Assembly: GCF_000524195.1 (NCBI RefSeq)
Contig: NW_020170470.1
Coordinates: 247,847-311,846, forward strand
Length of the DNA stretch: 64,000 nt
Direction of reading: 5' to 3'
Origin: Echinococcus granulosus
Taxonomy: Eukaryota > Platyhelminthes > Cestoda > Cyclophyllidea > Taeniidae
Shown: piece by piece, positions 63,177 to 64,000 of the stretch
How positions within the stretch are numbered: position 1 is the first letter of the stretch
Layout of the letters: every line of letters begins with the position of its first letter
Position numbers and translations under genes: made by a program
The notes under the pieces: model-generated
The model's database searches: none
The model's input: the letters and a program-made list of their open reading frames with translations, nothing else
Told to the model about the DNA's origin: nothing

Positions 63177-64000
63177 GTACGTCCATCCCAAACATCATCC
63201 ATCAGACCGTTTTAAAGTCGTTTAAATATTATACGTGCTTTTTAATAGCTTACTCTACCCTAGTTCAAATTAGTTTTTATAAAATCAACTATTTGATTTT
63301 GGTCGTTTTTCAGTTTTCGTACATGCAGCCTGGCTATCCGAAAACACTGGTTGCTGTTGACGTGTGGACTTGCGGTGTACGTTAAGGCCCTGACTTATTT
63401 TAAATTCTATGAGGCTTTTTTGATCAAATTAGCTAAACAATTTTGATCATAACACTGTTTAAAAAACGTCGGCAAGTTGTCTCGAGTTCTCAAATCCATC
63501 AAAGTACTTGGCACATTTGCTTCTTAAATATCGCAGTAACTTCTACGAAAATTATTCATCGTTCCATCAGAAAACCCCGATCCATAAAATCATCGTGTAT
63601 TTATAAAGAGGGATCTCTTAGGTTGATAGGAGCGACCTACAAAACTTGCGTAGGTAATTTATTTCCCTGGAGTTGTTGGCGATTGCGTCATTTTTGATGG
63701 GATGAATCTTCTGACGGGAATTATCTGTACGCGTATTCACCATAACACACTCTTTAGGCAGTCAGTAAAGTCGTTTGTGATCTTCTCCTTCAACAAAGTA
63801 ATTCCTTCATGTTCATGGCGTCAACACGGAATTACAGTGTTGAAGTTATTTTCTGTTCATTATAGTTTATACCGTTGCTGTTTGGACTGTGGTTTTTGCT
63901 GTTAATCTTCTCCAAAGTTCTGACATGTTCTATCTACTAGAATCTCAAAGTTGCATATGAAAAGTTACAATTTCTGTTCTTAGCTAATGTGGGTGAAATA
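63177..64000 (+). other. FAM13-like intron 4 (partial), nothing seen
   Basis: 0.8 kb of T-rich sequence up to the window end with no further exon recognised. The gene must continue downstream, since FAM13 proteins have conserved coiled-coil blocks not found here. Confidence 0.6.

Noticed and set aside
1..64000. CRISPR arrays, hammerhead ribozymes, rRNA, tRNA, intact transposase or reverse transcriptase
   Set aside because: Looked for on both strands by eye; no spaced direct repeats, ribozyme core, RNA gene or transposon protein motif was found.

Overview
This is a window of nuclear DNA from an invertebrate animal. Genes are split into many short exons with GT-AG introns of 78 bp to about 6.7 kb, the sequence is AT-rich, and there are no operons or bacterial signals. 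The receptor belongs to a protostome neuropeptide-receptor family. Large introns whose sense strand is T-rich would fit a parasitic flatworm (tapeworm or fluke), but that placement is inference. Two 100-N runs are assembly gaps.

Layout: (1) 1-39404, plus strand: the 3' two thirds of MON2, an endosome/Golgi trafficking protein. Nineteen confident exons join in one continuous frame (3510 nt including the stop, 1169 residues), with one optional extra exon. The 5' end lies before the window. (2) 13055-14221, minus strand: an intronless GPCR of the myosuppressin/FMRFamide-receptor (DMSR) type, nested antisense in a 6.7-kb MON2 intron. (3) 43307-52244, minus strand: a three-exon SEC14-like protein (CRAL-TRIO plus GOLD, 531 residues), convergent with MON2. 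(4) 53390-53671, minus strand: an unrecognised ORF or terminal exon. (5) 56840-63176, plus strand: the 5' part of a FAM13-family RhoGAP gene, divergent from SEC14L and running past the window.

The genes do not form a pathway. MON2 (membrane recycling), SEC14L (lipid exchange) and FAM13 (Rho GTPase control) share only general membrane/cytoskeleton roles, and the GPCR is a cell-surface peptide receptor. Most of the DNA is intron. Its base skew follows transcription direction: T-rich on the plus strand over MON2 and FAM13, A-rich over SEC14L, switching near 40.2 kb, just before the proposed MON2 poly(A) site.

Three diverged copies of one interspersed repeat were found by eye, at about 10.0, 24.5 and 60.9 kb. 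No RNA gene, CRISPR array or intact transposon was found. No wholly new system is evident. The most unusual items are the receptor's missing cysteine pair and altered DRY motif, the repeat family, the dual-frame FAM13 exon and a few unexplained intronic ORFs.
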